This document shows positions 54,891 through 64,000 of a DNA stretch of 64,000 nt, in pieces. A program made the translations under genes and the position numbers. Each line of letters starts with the position of its first letter. The stretch's first letter is position 1. Under the pieces are notes generated by a model. It saw only the letters and a list, made by a program, of their open reading frames with translations, did not search any database and was not told where the DNA came from. Source of the stretch: Methylocystis iwaonis (GTDB lineage: Bacteria; Pseudomonadota; Alphaproteobacteria; Rhizobiales; Beijerinckiaceae); contig NZ_AP027144.1 of NCBI RefSeq assembly GCF_027925385.1, positions 124,001 through 188,000 of the forward strand, written 5' to 3'.

Positions 54891-57668
54891 ATGACTCTCA
54901 CCAGTTTCGCCGTCGTGCCGATCCACGCGGGCTTGATCGTGCCTCGATTCCTCTATTACTTTGTTGGCGTATATTTCGTAGCCTTCGTTGCCTTGTGGGT
55001 GACTCATCGACTCCTTCTCTGGAAGAAATCCAGCGCAACATCCAAGGTCCAGCCTGAGGAAGCTGCTTGGTGGCTGAAGCCACTTGCGAACCACGAGGCC
55101 GAATTGGCTACCGACGCGGCTGGCTTGACGAGCGCAGAGGCGCGTTCGCGTCTCGCCGAGTTTGGCTCCAACCTATTTCGCGACCGTCAACAACAGTCAC
55201 TGCTTCTGCAATTTCTCTCTCGCTTCAAGAACCCTCTCGTCGTTCTTTTGCTCGTGGCCAGCGCGATTTCAGCGCTGACCGGCGAAGTCGCCAACTTTCT
55301 AATCATCTCGGCGATGGTGCTGTTCAGCGTGACGCTAGATTTCGTTCAGGAGCACCGCGCCGGTAAAGCAGCAGAAAGCTTGCGTCAGTCCGTATCGCTG
55401 CGGGCCACGGTGATACGCGACGGCAAACCATTGGATACGCTGGTGACCGATGTGGTTCCAGGCGACCTCGCCGTGCTCTCCGCCGGCGATATGATCCCGG
55501 CGGATGGCTTGGTCCTGGAAGCGCGCGATTTATACGTCAAGCAGGCGCTGTTGACCGGGGAGCCCTATCCTGTCGAAAAGCGTTCCGGAATTCTATCGGG
55601 TGATGCGGTCGATCTGCAAGACGCCGCCAATGCTGTGTTCATGGGCACAAGCGTCATCAGTGGCAGCGGCAGAATGCGCGTGGTGAAGACAGGCGCCAAC
55701 ACGGCCATTGGGGCCATTGCGGACAGCATTAGTCGCCGGCCGCCGCCCACCGCCTTCGAGATCGGCACGCATCGTTTCGGCCTGCTCATCATGCGCCTCA
55801 CGATCTTGTTGGTGCTGTTTGTGCTGCTGGTTAATGCGCTACTGCACAAGCCTTGGCTTGAATCCTTTCTGTTTGCAGTCGCGCTTGCGGTGGGCTTGAC
55901 CCCGGAACTCCTGCCAATGGTGGTGTCCGTCACCTTGTCGCGGGGCGCGCTGCACATGGCGAGGAAGCGCGTCATCGTCAAACGCTTGGCCTCCATCCAA
56001 AATCTTGGGTCGATGGATGTCCTTTGCACGGACAAGACCGGCACCTTGACTGAGGCGAAGATAAAGCTCGAACAGCATGTGGATGGGGAAGGGAAGTCTA
56101 GCGACCGTGTTTTGGAACTTGCCTATCTCAACAGCTTTTTCGAGACCGGCCTGAAAAGCCCCCTCGACGACGCGATCCTCGACCACCACGACATCGACGT
56201 GAGCGCGTGGAAAAAGATCGACGAAGTTCCCTTCGACTTCGAGCGGCGCCGCATCTCTGTTTTAGTTGAGAAAGGCGACGACCGATTGCTGGTGGTCAAG
56301 GGCGCTTCCGAGGAGATAGTGGCTCTTTGTAATCGGTATGAAGAACAGGGGAATAAGACCCAGCCTCCACTCGATGCTACCGGAATTGGACGGATTCAGG
56401 GACTACGCATCGCCCTCGAAAAAGAAGGCTTTCGCCTCTTGGGCATCGCTTGGCGGCAGGTCCCGAAGGACCATCCTCATGCCGTTGTCGGCGACGAGGC
56501 GGAGTTGGTATTCGCGGGGTTCGCGGGATTTCTAGACCCGCCAAAGGAAAGCGCCGGCGCGGCGCTCTCGGCGCTGGCCCAAAGCGGCGTAACGGTGAAG
56601 ATCGTCACCGGCGATAGCGAATTGGTCACCCAACACGTCTGCACGACCTTGAACATCCCCGTTACGGGAGTTCTGACGGGGAAAGAGATCGGAGAGATGG
56701 ATGATTCCGCCTTGCGTGTCCGGGTCGGACAAGCCAATTTGTTTTGTCGGGTCAATCCATCGCAGAAAGATCGAGTAATCCTCGCGCTCAAAGCCCGCGG
56801 TCATGTCGTCGGGTATCTGGGCGACGGCATCAACGATGCTCCGTCCTTGCACTCGGCCGATGTAGGCCTGTCGGTGGATTCAGCCGTCGACGTCGCTAAA
56901 GAAGCAGCCGATATGATCCTGCTGGATCAGGATCTGCATGTCGTCCACGACGGCGTGTTGGAAGGTCGTCGCACCTTCGCAAATATCATGAAATATATAA
57001 TGATGGGCACCAGCTCCAACTTCGGCAATATGTTCAGCATGGCGGGCGCGGCGCTGTTTCTTCCCTTCTTGCCGATGCTGCCAACTCAGATCCTCCTCAA
57101 CAACATTCTCTACGATATTTCGGAGGTGCCGATCCCTCTTGACGAAGTAGATACAGAGGACGTACGCAGTCCGCAGGTCCTGGACATGAGCTTTATTCGC
57201 AACTTCATGCTCGTCATCGGACCGATCAGTTCCGTGTTCGACTTTCTAACTTTCTACGTTATGTTAGTCGTGATGAAGGCGAATGAAGCGTTGTTCCAGA
57301 CCGGCTGGTTCGTTGAATCGCTATCCACTCAGGTTTTGGTGATCTTCATCATTCGCACGCGCGGCAATCCTTTCAAAAGCCGTGCGCATCCCGTCCTCGT
57401 CGCGACATCCCTCACTATCGCTACGATGGGCGCGATACTTCCCTTTACTCCTTTGGGGCCCTATTTCGGGTTTGAGCCGCTCCCTGGTCGATTTTATTTC
57501 ATATTGTCCGCGATGGTGATTGTTTATCTGGTGATTGTCGAATTCGCCAAGAAAAGCTTTTATCGCTGGCTTGGTGGAACCGGTGGTTCGAAACGCGACG
57601 AGTTCCTCCGTAATTTAGCGCTCGCTTCCGGTGGGTTGTCGCGAGAAAAACTCCAAGAGAAGAGCTGA
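54891..57668 (+). CDS. mgtA: Magnesium-translocating P-type ATPase (MgtA type)
   Basis: A 925-residue P3B-type ATPase. It has the phosphorylation motif DKTGTLTE, TGES-like LLTGEPYPVEK, nucleotide-binding VVKGASEE, hinge LGDGINDAPSLHSADVGLSVDSAVDVAKEAADMILL, and the MgtA-type C-terminal membrane region with NMFSMAGAALFLPFLPMLPTQILLNNILYD. It imports Mg2+ with the gradient. An extra transmembrane segment precedes the normal N-terminus (about 18-44, FLYYFVGVYFVAFVALWVTHRLLLW). ATG 54891 is chosen; an in-frame start at 54786 would add 35 residues. The leader (54617-54890) could carry Mg2+-sensing control, but none was identified. Confidence 0.9.
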   Translation: MTLTSFAVVPIHAGLIVPRFLYYFVGVYFVAFVALWVTHRLLLWKKSSATSKVQPEEAAWWLKPLANHEAELATDAAGLTSAEARSRLAEFGSNLFRDRQQQSLLLQFLSRFKNPLVVLLLVASAISALTGEVANFLIISAMVLFSVTLDFVQEHRAGKAAESLRQSVSLRATVIRDGKPLDTLVTDVVPGDLAVLSAGDMIPADGLVLEARDLYVKQALLTGEPYPVEKRSGILSGDAVDLQDAANAVFMGTSVISGSGRMRVVKTGANTAIGAIADSISRRPPPTAFEIGTHRFGLLIMRLTILLVLFVLLVNALLHKPWLESFLFAVALAVGLTPELLPMVVSVTLSRGALHMARKRVIVKRLASIQNLGSMDVLCTDKTGTLTEAKIKLEQHVDGEGKSSDRVLELAYLNSFFETGLKSPLDDAILDHHDIDVSAWKKIDEVPFDFERRRISVLVEKGDDRLLVVKGASEEIVALCNRYEEQGNKTQPPLDATGIGRIQGLRIALEKEGFRLLGIAWRQVPKDHPHAVVGDEAELVFAGFAGFLDPPKESAGAALSALAQSGVTVKIVTGDSELVTQHVCTTLNIPVTGVLTGKEIGEMDDSALRVRVGQANLFCRVNPSQKDRVILALKARGHVVGYLGDGINDAPSLHSADVGLSVDSAVDVAKEAADMILLDQDLHVVHDGVLEGRRTFANIMKYIMMGTSSNFGNMFSMAGAALFLPFLPMLPTQILLNNILYDISEVPIPLDEVDTEDVRSPQVLDMSFIRNFMLVIGPISSVFDFLTFYVMLVVMKANEALFQTGWFVESLSTQVLVIFIIRTRGNPFKSRAHPVLVATSLTIATMGAILPFTPLGPYFGFEPLPGRFYFILSAMVIVYLVIVEFAKKSFYRWLGGTGGSKRDEFLRNLALASGGLSREKLQEKS

Positions 57669-57816
57669 AGCGAAACAGGGGAATATCCACAATGACTGTC
57701 GTGGGGCGTATAAGGATATGGATGCGGACCGAATGGAATACGCGCTGCTGCAACGGCCAGAGTATGGAATATGCCCCTGAGATAAGCTGGGTATTCTTTT
57801 TCGGAGGATGTATCGA

Positions 57817-58341
57817 ATGTCGCGAGGAGCTTTCCTGACCATCATTGCGGCTATGATCACTGGGGCGATCGGATTTGGAATAGGCGTCTATGCGGTGCCG
57901 CTCGAAGAGATCGTCCAATTTCGTGCTCTGGTTAACGCCGGAATTGCCGCGATCTTTACTACTAATCACCCAGCTAATGACGATACCACTGTCGAACATC
58001 CAACAGCGCCATCGAAGGCTTCGACAGAATTCGACTCACCCGAGCGAGATCGGAGTGCTGCTAGTTCAAGTTGTGATCCACACAACACGAACTGCGTCGG
58101 CGGGTCTCCCACCAAGGGACCTATGCCAGACGAGGTTCCTAGCCGCGATGAAGCTACGCAAAATAGACCAACAAATGAAAGTGGCGGTGCCCTGCAAGCT
58201 CCGACTCCGACAAATGAGCCTGCGAGGGTCCCGTCTTCGTCGCCAAACTCAGGGAGCGAGAAGGCGCACGTAGAACCGGGCGCTCATTTAAAACCGCGCG
58301 CGAAAAAGGCCGGAGTGAAAAATTCTACACCGCGCCTCTGA
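57817..58341 (+). CDS. Hypothetical membrane-anchored Ser/Pro-rich protein
   Basis: A 174-residue protein with one N-terminal transmembrane helix (about 4-27, GAFLTIIAAMITGAIGFGIGVYAV), then a long low-complexity tail rich in Ser, Pro, Thr and Asn (about 55-174), ending strongly basic (LKPRAKKAGVKN). ATG 57817 lies 9 bases after GGAGG; ATG 57808 directly abuts it. The tail carries two Cys (SSCDPHNTNC). Function unknown; the composition suggests an unfolded periplasmic or cytoplasmic extension. Confidence 0.6.
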   Translation: MSRGAFLTIIAAMITGAIGFGIGVYAVPLEEIVQFRALVNAGIAAIFTTNHPANDDTTVEHPTAPSKASTEFDSPERDRSAASSSCDPHNTNCVGGSPTKGPMPDEVPSRDEATQNRPTNESGGALQAPTPTNEPARVPSSSPNSGSEKAHVEPGAHLKPRAKKAGVKNSTPRL

Positions 58342-58484
58342 GAAGTGAGGGAAGGTCGTGAGCCTCAAGAAGCGGGCATGCTCCGCGCGCATTGAGATAG
58401 CGTCAAAATTAATCGTCGCCTATAAGTGCTACGGGGTCGTGGAGGCCATTGCTCGACGCGCAATTATGGACATGTCGCCCGCCA

Positions 58485-61400
58485 TCAGCCTTTCGAAGTA
58501 GCCGCAAGCGCTAAGCGGGTCAGCTCCGGAAGAGATTTAGCGCCCATCTTCTTCATGATCGAAGCGCGATGGTTCTCGACGGTGCGTTGGCTAATGCCAA
58601 GATCGGCCGCGATATTCTTGCTAGGGTGCCCAGCGAGGACCAAATCGAGGATCTGGCGCTGTCGCTCGGTCAGACCAGCCACGTGAGCGGCGGCATTCTC
58701 TTGCCATTCCGCCAACTTGTTCGCATCCCGCGCGTGTTCGAGCGCGCGCTTGACGCAGGCGAGCAGGTCGTCGCGGCTGATCGGCTTCTCGACGAAATCG
58801 AACGCTCCTGCCTTCATGGCCTCGACAGCCATCGTTACGTCGGCGGCGCCAGTGAGCATGATGGTCGGCGGATGCGCGCCGCGCTCCTGCAGCCGTCTCA
58901 GCAAGTCGAGTCCGTTCATCCCAGGAAGATAGGCGTCGAGCAGGAGACAGCCCTCTCGGCCCGGGTGATAGGTTTCGAGAAACTCCTCGCAGGCGTCGAA
59001 TTCTTTGACGACCCGGCCATCGTCTTCGAGCACTTCCCGCAGCGTCTCGCGGACTCGCTTGTCGTCATCGACGACGGCGATGACGCCCAGCTCCCGGCCC
59101 TTGGTATCTTCGCCTGTGTTTGGAACAGGCGTGGGTGGCGACGCTGCGAAACCGGACTGCGCGAGAAGCCGTTCGGCGACCCGCATCAACTGGGCTGATT
59201 TTACGGGCTTGTTAAGCTGGACACAGTCTCCGATCGCGATCTTGTGCAAGGCGCTCGTCGATATGTCGCCGGTTAAAATAATGACCGGGATCTGGCGTTG
59301 AAGTCTTTTCCGAAGCGTCCCGGCGGCGTCGAGCCCGTCCATGCCGCTTGGAAGATTGTAGTCCGCGACAATGAGATCGGGGTGGAAGCCTTCGAGCAAA
59401 ACGAGATCGAGCGCCGCAATTCCATCGGGCGCCGTCATTGTGCGATAACCCTCGTCTTCAAGGAGAAGTTTGAGGAGGTCGCAAACCTCTGGATCATCCT
59501 CGATGACCAGAACCGCGCCTGTGTGCGGAGCGCCTTTGGCTACTTCGATAATCTTGTCGCGAACGCCCCCTCCTGGCAGCGGCGCGGACTCGTCTGTCGG
59601 GACTGTGACCTCAATGGCAAAGACCGAGCCCTTCCCAATTTTAGAGGCGACGCGGACCTGATGGCCGAGCAGACCTCCTAGGCGCTGCACGATGGAAAGA
59701 CCGAGCCCAAGTCCCCGTTTGCGTTCGCGCGCCGCGTTGTCGATCTGATGATACTCGTCGAAGACCGCCCGAAGTTCGCCATCGGGGATCCCGATTCCGG
59801 TGTCCCAAATCTCGATGCTCAGCATTCCCTTCCGCCGACGGCAACCGAGCAACACTTTGCCTTTTCGGGTGTACTTCAGGGCGTTAGACAACAGGTTGCG
59901 GATCATCTGCTCGAGCAGCGCCGGATCGGTGCATATCGAAAGCTTGCATGAGACCATCCGGAAGGAAAGTCCCTGCGCTTGCGCGTGAAAGACGAACTCT
60001 CCTTTCAGCCGCTCGAGAAGATCGCTGATCGGAAAGCAGACGATTTCCGGTCGGATCGTGCCTGCCTCGATTTGGTTAATGTCGAGCAGCGCGTTCAACA
60101 TGCCGGACATGGCGTTCAACGTTTCGTCGAAGCGCGCGACCAGCCTCTTTGCCTTCTCTCCCTTGACGGTCTTGGCCAACAGCCCCTGCAGCAGCACGAG
60201 CGATTGTAGCGGTTGACGGAGATCATGACTTGCAGCGGCGAGAAAGCGCGACTTTGCCATATTCGCCTGTTGCGCTTGACGTTTTGCTGCTTCCAGCGCT
60301 TGCAGCGCCTGACGTCTTTCGGTGACATCGGTAAAGGTGACCACAACGCCTTCGACACGATCATCCTGGGCGCGGTAAAGCATGATCCGGCGGCTATACC
60401 AGGAGCCGGTCTGAGCCTCTATTTCTCGTTCGATCGGCAAGTGGTCTTGCAGCACCGTTTGTGCGTCCGCTAGAAGCGCGTCATCCGCCGCCAGAGACCG
60501 GAGGTCCGCCAACGGCCGGCCAACGTCTGTGGGGATGACGCTGAACAGCAGTTTGGTGGTCGGTGTAAAGAAGCGGATATTGAGATTGGCGTCCAGAAAG
60601 AGCGTCGCCACATCAGTGCTGTAGAGAACGTTTTGCAGATCGTTGGATAATATGCGCTGTCGTTCCAATGTTTCTTGGAGCTGGGCGTTGAGGGCAGTCA
60701 ACTCTTCATTGAGAGATTGCAATTCCTCCTTGGAGGTCAGAAGCTCCTCGTTCGTGGATTGCAGTTCCTCATTGACGGACAACGCTTCTTGGTTGGCCGC
60801 TTTCTGCTCGTCGCTGGAAATCTCCAAATTGTGAATCGCGCCCTGAAGCTCGATTTTCGTGGCCTCGAGTTCTTGCTCAAGTTCAGCGATCCGTGAAAAT
60901 TCTCCGGAAGCCACTTGGTGGCCTTGCCCGGGAGCGGGCTCAGGCTGGTCGATGAAGCAAACCAGCAGCAGCTCTTCCCCTTCGCTCACAACCGGCTGTA
61001 CGTCGATGCTGAATGAATGCGTGTCACCATTTCGCTTCATCTTCCCGCCGGCGACGAAGATGCGTCTATTCTCCTGACCGGCCCGTTGAAGCGCGGCCCT
61101 GAGCTTGGTCCGCAAGCCCTCGCGCGCCATCGTGAGCAGGTTTTGAACGGGATGACCGGGCGCGACTTTCAGATAGCTGTCCGTCGGCCCGAGAAAATAG
61201 AGACAGTCATACTTGCGATTGATCAGCACAGCCGCCGGCGCGTAGGTCTCGATGACCAACCGTTGGCAAAGGTCGGCTAGGGCCGCTGGGCGCAACCCTT
61301 TCTGCTCCTGGTCCTGACGCCGGGGCGGCCCGCCTCCATAGGCGGCGCCTATCAAAGCGCTGAGGTCGCCCGGTCGGCTCCGACCGATGCGCCGATAGAT

Positions 61401-62852
61401 TCGGTCGGATTTGGAGATCGCCTCGAAGCGACCGTCGACGTTACCAATCGTCTCGGCGCCGCCTAGGAGAACGATGCCCCCGTCGCGCAATGCGAAATGG
61501 AGCAGCGCAATCACCTTCTCCTGCGCCTCTGGACGTAGATAGATTAGAAGATTGCGACATGAAATGAGATCGAGACGCGAAAAGGGAGGATCGGCGAGTA
61601 TATCCTGAACAGTGAAAACCACTGTCGAACGCAGCTCTGGCGTCACCCGGTAACAATGATCTTCGCTTGTGAAAAAGCGTGCAAGACGCCCTGCAGACAC
61701 ATCTTTTTCGATGGCTTCAGAGTAAAGACCTTCGCGCGCGCTGGCGACCGCGTCTGGGTCGACATCGGAAGCAAAAATCTGGAGCTTGAGGCTGCGGTTT
61801 TCTGCAACGATCTGCTCCAGGAACAGCATGGCGAGCGAATAGGTTTCTTCGCCCGTGCTACAGCCTGCGACCCATATGCGAATGTTTCGATCAGGCGCAT
61901 GGTTCCTGACAATATCCGGGATGATCTTCTCGGCCAGCAGCGCGAACGTCCGAGCGTCACGAAAGAAACTCGTTACGTGGATGAGCAAGTCCTTTGCCAG
62001 AAGATCAAGCTCCTTGGCGTCGCCTCGAAGCAGGTCAAGATATTGATTCATGTCGGCGGCCTTGCCGCCAATCATCCCCATCCGCCGCTCGATCCGGCGC
62101 TCTAGCGTGCCCGGCTTGTAAAGCGTGAAGTCGTGGGCGGTCTTTGTGCGCAATAGGTCGACGATCTGCCGAAGATAATCTTCTGGGCCAGCTCGGGAAT
62201 TTCCGGATTGCTCGTTTAAACCAGCCAGCCGCTGGTCATATGCGACGAGCGCCTCTCCAATCGTCGCTACAGGAAGCACCAAGTCAACCACGCCGGTCAT
62301 AATCGCGCTGCGCGGCATCCCGTCAAACGCCGCTTCCGCGGGATCTTGCACGATAACGTGGCCGCGATTTTCCTTGATCGCTTTCAACCCCAGGCTGCCA
62401 TCGGTTCCGGTTCCCGAGAGGATCACGCAGACAGCGCGCGGGCCGAAATTCCTGGCCAGCGTATGCAGCAAAAAGTCGAAGGGCAGACGCGCGCCATGAG
62501 GCGCAAGCGGTTGCGAGAGGCGCAGGACTCCCTCGTCGACAGCCAGATATGACCCCGGAGGGATCACATAAAAATGATTGGGATTAATCGGCATGCGGTC
62601 GTTTGCCTGCACGACGGTCATCGAGGTGTGTGCCGAAAGCAGCTCCACCATCATGCTTTCGTGCGTGGGATCGAGATGTTGGACCAGGATAAACGCCATG
62701 CGATCTGAGGCGGGGAGGTTGCCCAGAAGCTTCTTGCATGCGTCGAGGCCGCCCGCCGAAGCGCCGATCCCGACGACCAAAAAATCTCCGCTTTCGCGGG
62801 GGGAACTTGGAGCCGAAGGGATGTTCTTCTGCGGCTGTGTTCGAGTCGTCAT
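58485..62852 (-). CDS. CheB/CheR-histidine kinase hybrid with two receivers and LuxR-type HTH
   Basis: A 1455-residue all-in-one regulator. CheB (about 25-215: GIGASAGGLDACKKL, LVQHLDPTHES, SGTGTDGSLG), CheR (about 230-480: WVAGCSTGEETYSLAMLFL, CRNLLIYL), a PAS-like segment, coiled coil (NEELQSTNEELLTSKEELQSLNEEL, about 695-735), PAS, HisKA (His near 875 in AAASHDLRQPL) and HATPase (GLGLGLSIV) are followed by receiver 1 (Asp near 1164, LIVADYNLP), receiver 2 (Asp near 1306, LLLDAYLPGMNG) and a FixJ/LuxR helix-turn-helix (about 1390-1450: LTERQRQILDLVLAGHPSKNIAADLGISQRTVENHR). Receiver 2 plus HTH is a complete FixJ-type regulator fused in line, so it may bind DNA itself. Confidence 0.92.
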   Translation of the reverse strand: MTTRTQPQKNIPSAPSSPRESGDFLVVGIGASAGGLDACKKLLGNLPASDRMAFILVQHLDPTHESMMVELLSAHTSMTVVQANDRMPINPNHFYVIPPGSYLAVDEGVLRLSQPLAPHGARLPFDFLLHTLARNFGPRAVCVILSGTGTDGSLGLKAIKENRGHVIVQDPAEAAFDGMPRSAIMTGVVDLVLPVATIGEALVAYDQRLAGLNEQSGNSRAGPEDYLRQIVDLLRTKTAHDFTLYKPGTLERRIERRMGMIGGKAADMNQYLDLLRGDAKELDLLAKDLLIHVTSFFRDARTFALLAEKIIPDIVRNHAPDRNIRIWVAGCSTGEETYSLAMLFLEQIVAENRSLKLQIFASDVDPDAVASAREGLYSEAIEKDVSAGRLARFFTSEDHCYRVTPELRSTVVFTVQDILADPPFSRLDLISCRNLLIYLRPEAQEKVIALLHFALRDGGIVLLGGAETIGNVDGRFEAISKSDRIYRRIGRSRPGDLSALIGAAYGGGPPRRQDQEQKGLRPAALADLCQRLVIETYAPAAVLINRKYDCLYFLGPTDSYLKVAPGHPVQNLLTMAREGLRTKLRAALQRAGQENRRIFVAGGKMKRNGDTHSFSIDVQPVVSEGEELLLVCFIDQPEPAPGQGHQVASGEFSRIAELEQELEATKIELQGAIHNLEISSDEQKAANQEALSVNEELQSTNEELLTSKEELQSLNEELTALNAQLQETLERQRILSNDLQNVLYSTDVATLFLDANLNIRFFTPTTKLLFSVIPTDVGRPLADLRSLAADDALLADAQTVLQDHLPIEREIEAQTGSWYSRRIMLYRAQDDRVEGVVVTFTDVTERRQALQALEAAKRQAQQANMAKSRFLAAASHDLRQPLQSLVLLQGLLAKTVKGEKAKRLVARFDETLNAMSGMLNALLDINQIEAGTIRPEIVCFPISDLLERLKGEFVFHAQAQGLSFRMVSCKLSICTDPALLEQMIRNLLSNALKYTRKGKVLLGCRRRKGMLSIEIWDTGIGIPDGELRAVFDEYHQIDNAARERKRGLGLGLSIVQRLGGLLGHQVRVASKIGKGSVFAIEVTVPTDESAPLPGGGVRDKIIEVAKGAPHTGAVLVIEDDPEVCDLLKLLLEDEGYRTMTAPDGIAALDLVLLEGFHPDLIVADYNLPSGMDGLDAAGTLRKRLQRQIPVIILTGDISTSALHKIAIGDCVQLNKPVKSAQLMRVAERLLAQSGFAASPPTPVPNTGEDTKGRELGVIAVVDDDKRVRETLREVLEDDGRVVKEFDACEEFLETYHPGREGCLLLDAYLPGMNGLDLLRRLQERGAHPPTIMLTGAADVTMAVEAMKAGAFDFVEKPISRDDLLACVKRALEHARDANKLAEWQENAAAHVAGLTERQRQILDLVLAGHPSKNIAADLGISQRTVENHRASIMKKMGAKSLPELTRLALAATSKG

Positions 62853-63203
62853 GGTGTCCTGCGGGTGAATTTACGGGATTCCCTCTTCTGGTCTTGCCAC
62901 ACGACACAACTGTTTATGCTTATCATGCCGCATCTTTTGCGTCGACTTGCGACGCCTAGCGCGTCCATTGAAACAGGCTGGCGGGCGGTCGTCATTTGCT
63001 CCACGTGGTCTGGTTGCCATACCGGGCGATAGTCTGAGTAGTTTCCGTGCCTTCTCTTGGCACAAAGCATTTGGCTATCGTCGAGACACAAGACTGTGGG
63101 ATTTCGCTCGTGTCATCTGCGGCCACGACGCCGCCAAGTCGCAAATGGTCCCCAAGCCCTCGGAGCTTCACCTGTGCGCCAGGCCCATAACACATTAACC
63201 CAA
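62853..63203. other. Intergenic region, nothing recognised
   Basis: About 350 bases upstream of the hybrid kinase (minus strand) and of the Dps fragment. It should hold the hybrid gene's promoter; I cannot identify the elements with confidence. No credible gene. Confidence 0.4.
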
Positions 63204-63395
63204 AACATTCCGTCCCGGTCCGTTGAACTTCTCAACAAGCATCCGGCGGCAATGGATTTGCGCGCCAAGGTGAAGCAGCCTCATTGGAATGCGCCCGGAG
63301 CTGGTTTCATTGCGACCCACGAGCCAATCGACAGAGTCTCGGAAGAGGTAGAAGGGGTTTCCGATCTCATTGCCGAGCGCGCCGGCGTCATCGGA
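63204..63395 (+). pseudogene. Dps-family N-terminal fragment
   Basis: The frame reads RSVELLNKHPAAMDLRAKVKQPHWN and GFIATHEPIDRVSEEVEGVSDLIAERAGVIG, aligned with the ferroxidase half of Dps (HWN and the Asp/Glu ligands). The C-terminal half is missing; the frame runs on into Arg-rich noise up to the next gene. It belongs to a different Dps subgroup from the intact gene at 5320. Confidence 0.7.
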
Positions 63396-63451
63396 GCCGA
63401 ACGATCGAGGCGAAATCGGGGTGAACGAAGGCGGAACGGGAGGCGAGACCG

Positions 63452-63814
63452 ATGAAAGCACTCCGTATCCTCCTCGTCGAGGATGACCCAATGCTCGGCG
63501 ATCTGCTTGCCGAAACGCTCGAAATGATGGGCCACGAGGTCTGCGGCATTGAGAGCACCGAAGCGGACGCAGTGGCAGCCGCCTTTCGTTGCAAACCAGA
63601 ACTGATGATTATCGATGTAGGGCTGCGCGATGGAAGCGGCGCCTCCGCAGCGGAGCAAATATGCGACACCGGATTCATCCCCCACTTTTTTGTGAGCGGG
63701 GATATTTCAAGAATTAAAGCGTCCAGGCCTACCGCTGTGGCGGTTCAAAAGCCCTTTGGCGAAGCCGACCTCATATACGCCATTCAGCGTGCGCTCGAAG
63801 GCTTGGGAGCATGA
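63452..63814 (+). CDS. Single-domain response regulator
   Basis: A 120-residue receiver-only protein: acidic pair EDDP, phospho-acceptor Asp in LMIIDVGLRDG, Ser in FVSGD and Lys in VQKPF. No output domain, so it works as a phospho-relay or by protein contact. ATG 63452 follows GGGAGGCGAGACCG. It lies near the giant hybrid kinase and could be its partner, though this is inference. Confidence 0.88.
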   Translation: MKALRILLVEDDPMLGDLLAETLEMMGHEVCGIESTEADAVAAAFRCKPELMIIDVGLRDGSGASAAEQICDTGFIPHFFVSGDISRIKASRPTAVAVQKPFGEADLIYAIQRALEGLGA

Positions 63815-64000
63815 GCTAGGCAAACACGACACTTTCTCCAAACTTAAAACGTCCTGAGGCGGCCTAAGGTCACGACGCCGGTCAATGAGTATTTTCCGAA
63901 TCTTGTCGGCCTGCACATCGGGGATCGATCATGCGGACACAAAAGCCTGTCGCCGGGGTTCAATTCGGCCGCCAGGCGGCGCAACGTCACATTTGCCCGA

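Overview
The window looks like part of a repABC megaplasmid or chromid from a GC-rich alphaproteobacterium. A minus-strand repA-repB-repC cluster (31.8-35.6 kb) has a small antisense-RNA unit between repB and repC and a perfect 16-bp parS palindrome upstream of repA. RepABC replicons are known only from Alphaproteobacteria. The surrounding ScpB, DUF1403, DUF2493 and tyrosine-recombinase genes, several broken, fit a Rhizobiales plasmid backbone. A methylotroph such as Methylocystis or Methylosinus is plausible, but that is inference from gene content.

Layout. 0-4.5 kb: the end of a VirK/YbjX gene, then an AdeRS-like two-component system translationally coupled to an ABC exporter. 4.5-11.5 kb: Dps, a decayed IS3 element, a two-gene operon of a TonB-dependent receptor and a ModA-like binding protein, and a decayed IS5 element. 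12-23 kb: an organosulfur island. Its minus strand encodes an amidohydrolase-like protein, an SsuD/MsuD monooxygenase, an MsuC/SfnB-type monooxygenase, RibBA and the FMN reductase MsuE. Its plus strand encodes SfnG (dimethylsulfone monooxygenase), a second acyl-CoA-dehydrogenase-fold enzyme and OmpW. A convergent gene encodes a sigma-54 activator fused to an SsuA-like ligand-binding domain. Three sigma-54 promoter matches and two copies of a 20-bp identical palindrome lie in the two control regions. 23-28 kb: a FecI-FecR-TonB receptor cell-surface signalling set plus a His/Cys-rich DUF2946-like protein. 28-38.5 kb: the plasmid maintenance region and a Fic protein. 38.5-47 kb: an IS6-rich, decaying region holding a TPP enzyme, small stress-type proteins, and a GH51 arabinofuranosidase lying between two IS6 elements. 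47-64 kb: two very large CheB/CheR-histidine kinase hybrids, an alpha/beta hydrolase, an MgtA-type P-type ATPase, several small hypothetical proteins and a single-domain response regulator.

How the genes fit together. The organosulfur island encodes an apparently complete FMNH2-dependent route: dimethylsulfone to methanesulfinate (SfnG), to methanesulfonate (MsuC-type), to sulfite plus formaldehyde (SsuD/MsuD). MsuE supplies FMNH2 and RibBA supplies the flavin precursor. The fused regulator probably reads an organosulfur ligand in the cytoplasm and drives all three sigma-54 promoters. The fusion regulator with its shared palindromes is the most novel system in the window. Many other loci are clearly in decay, including IS3, IS5, IS6, DUF1403, DUF2493, a YqjD-like gene, a response regulator and a Dps fragment.
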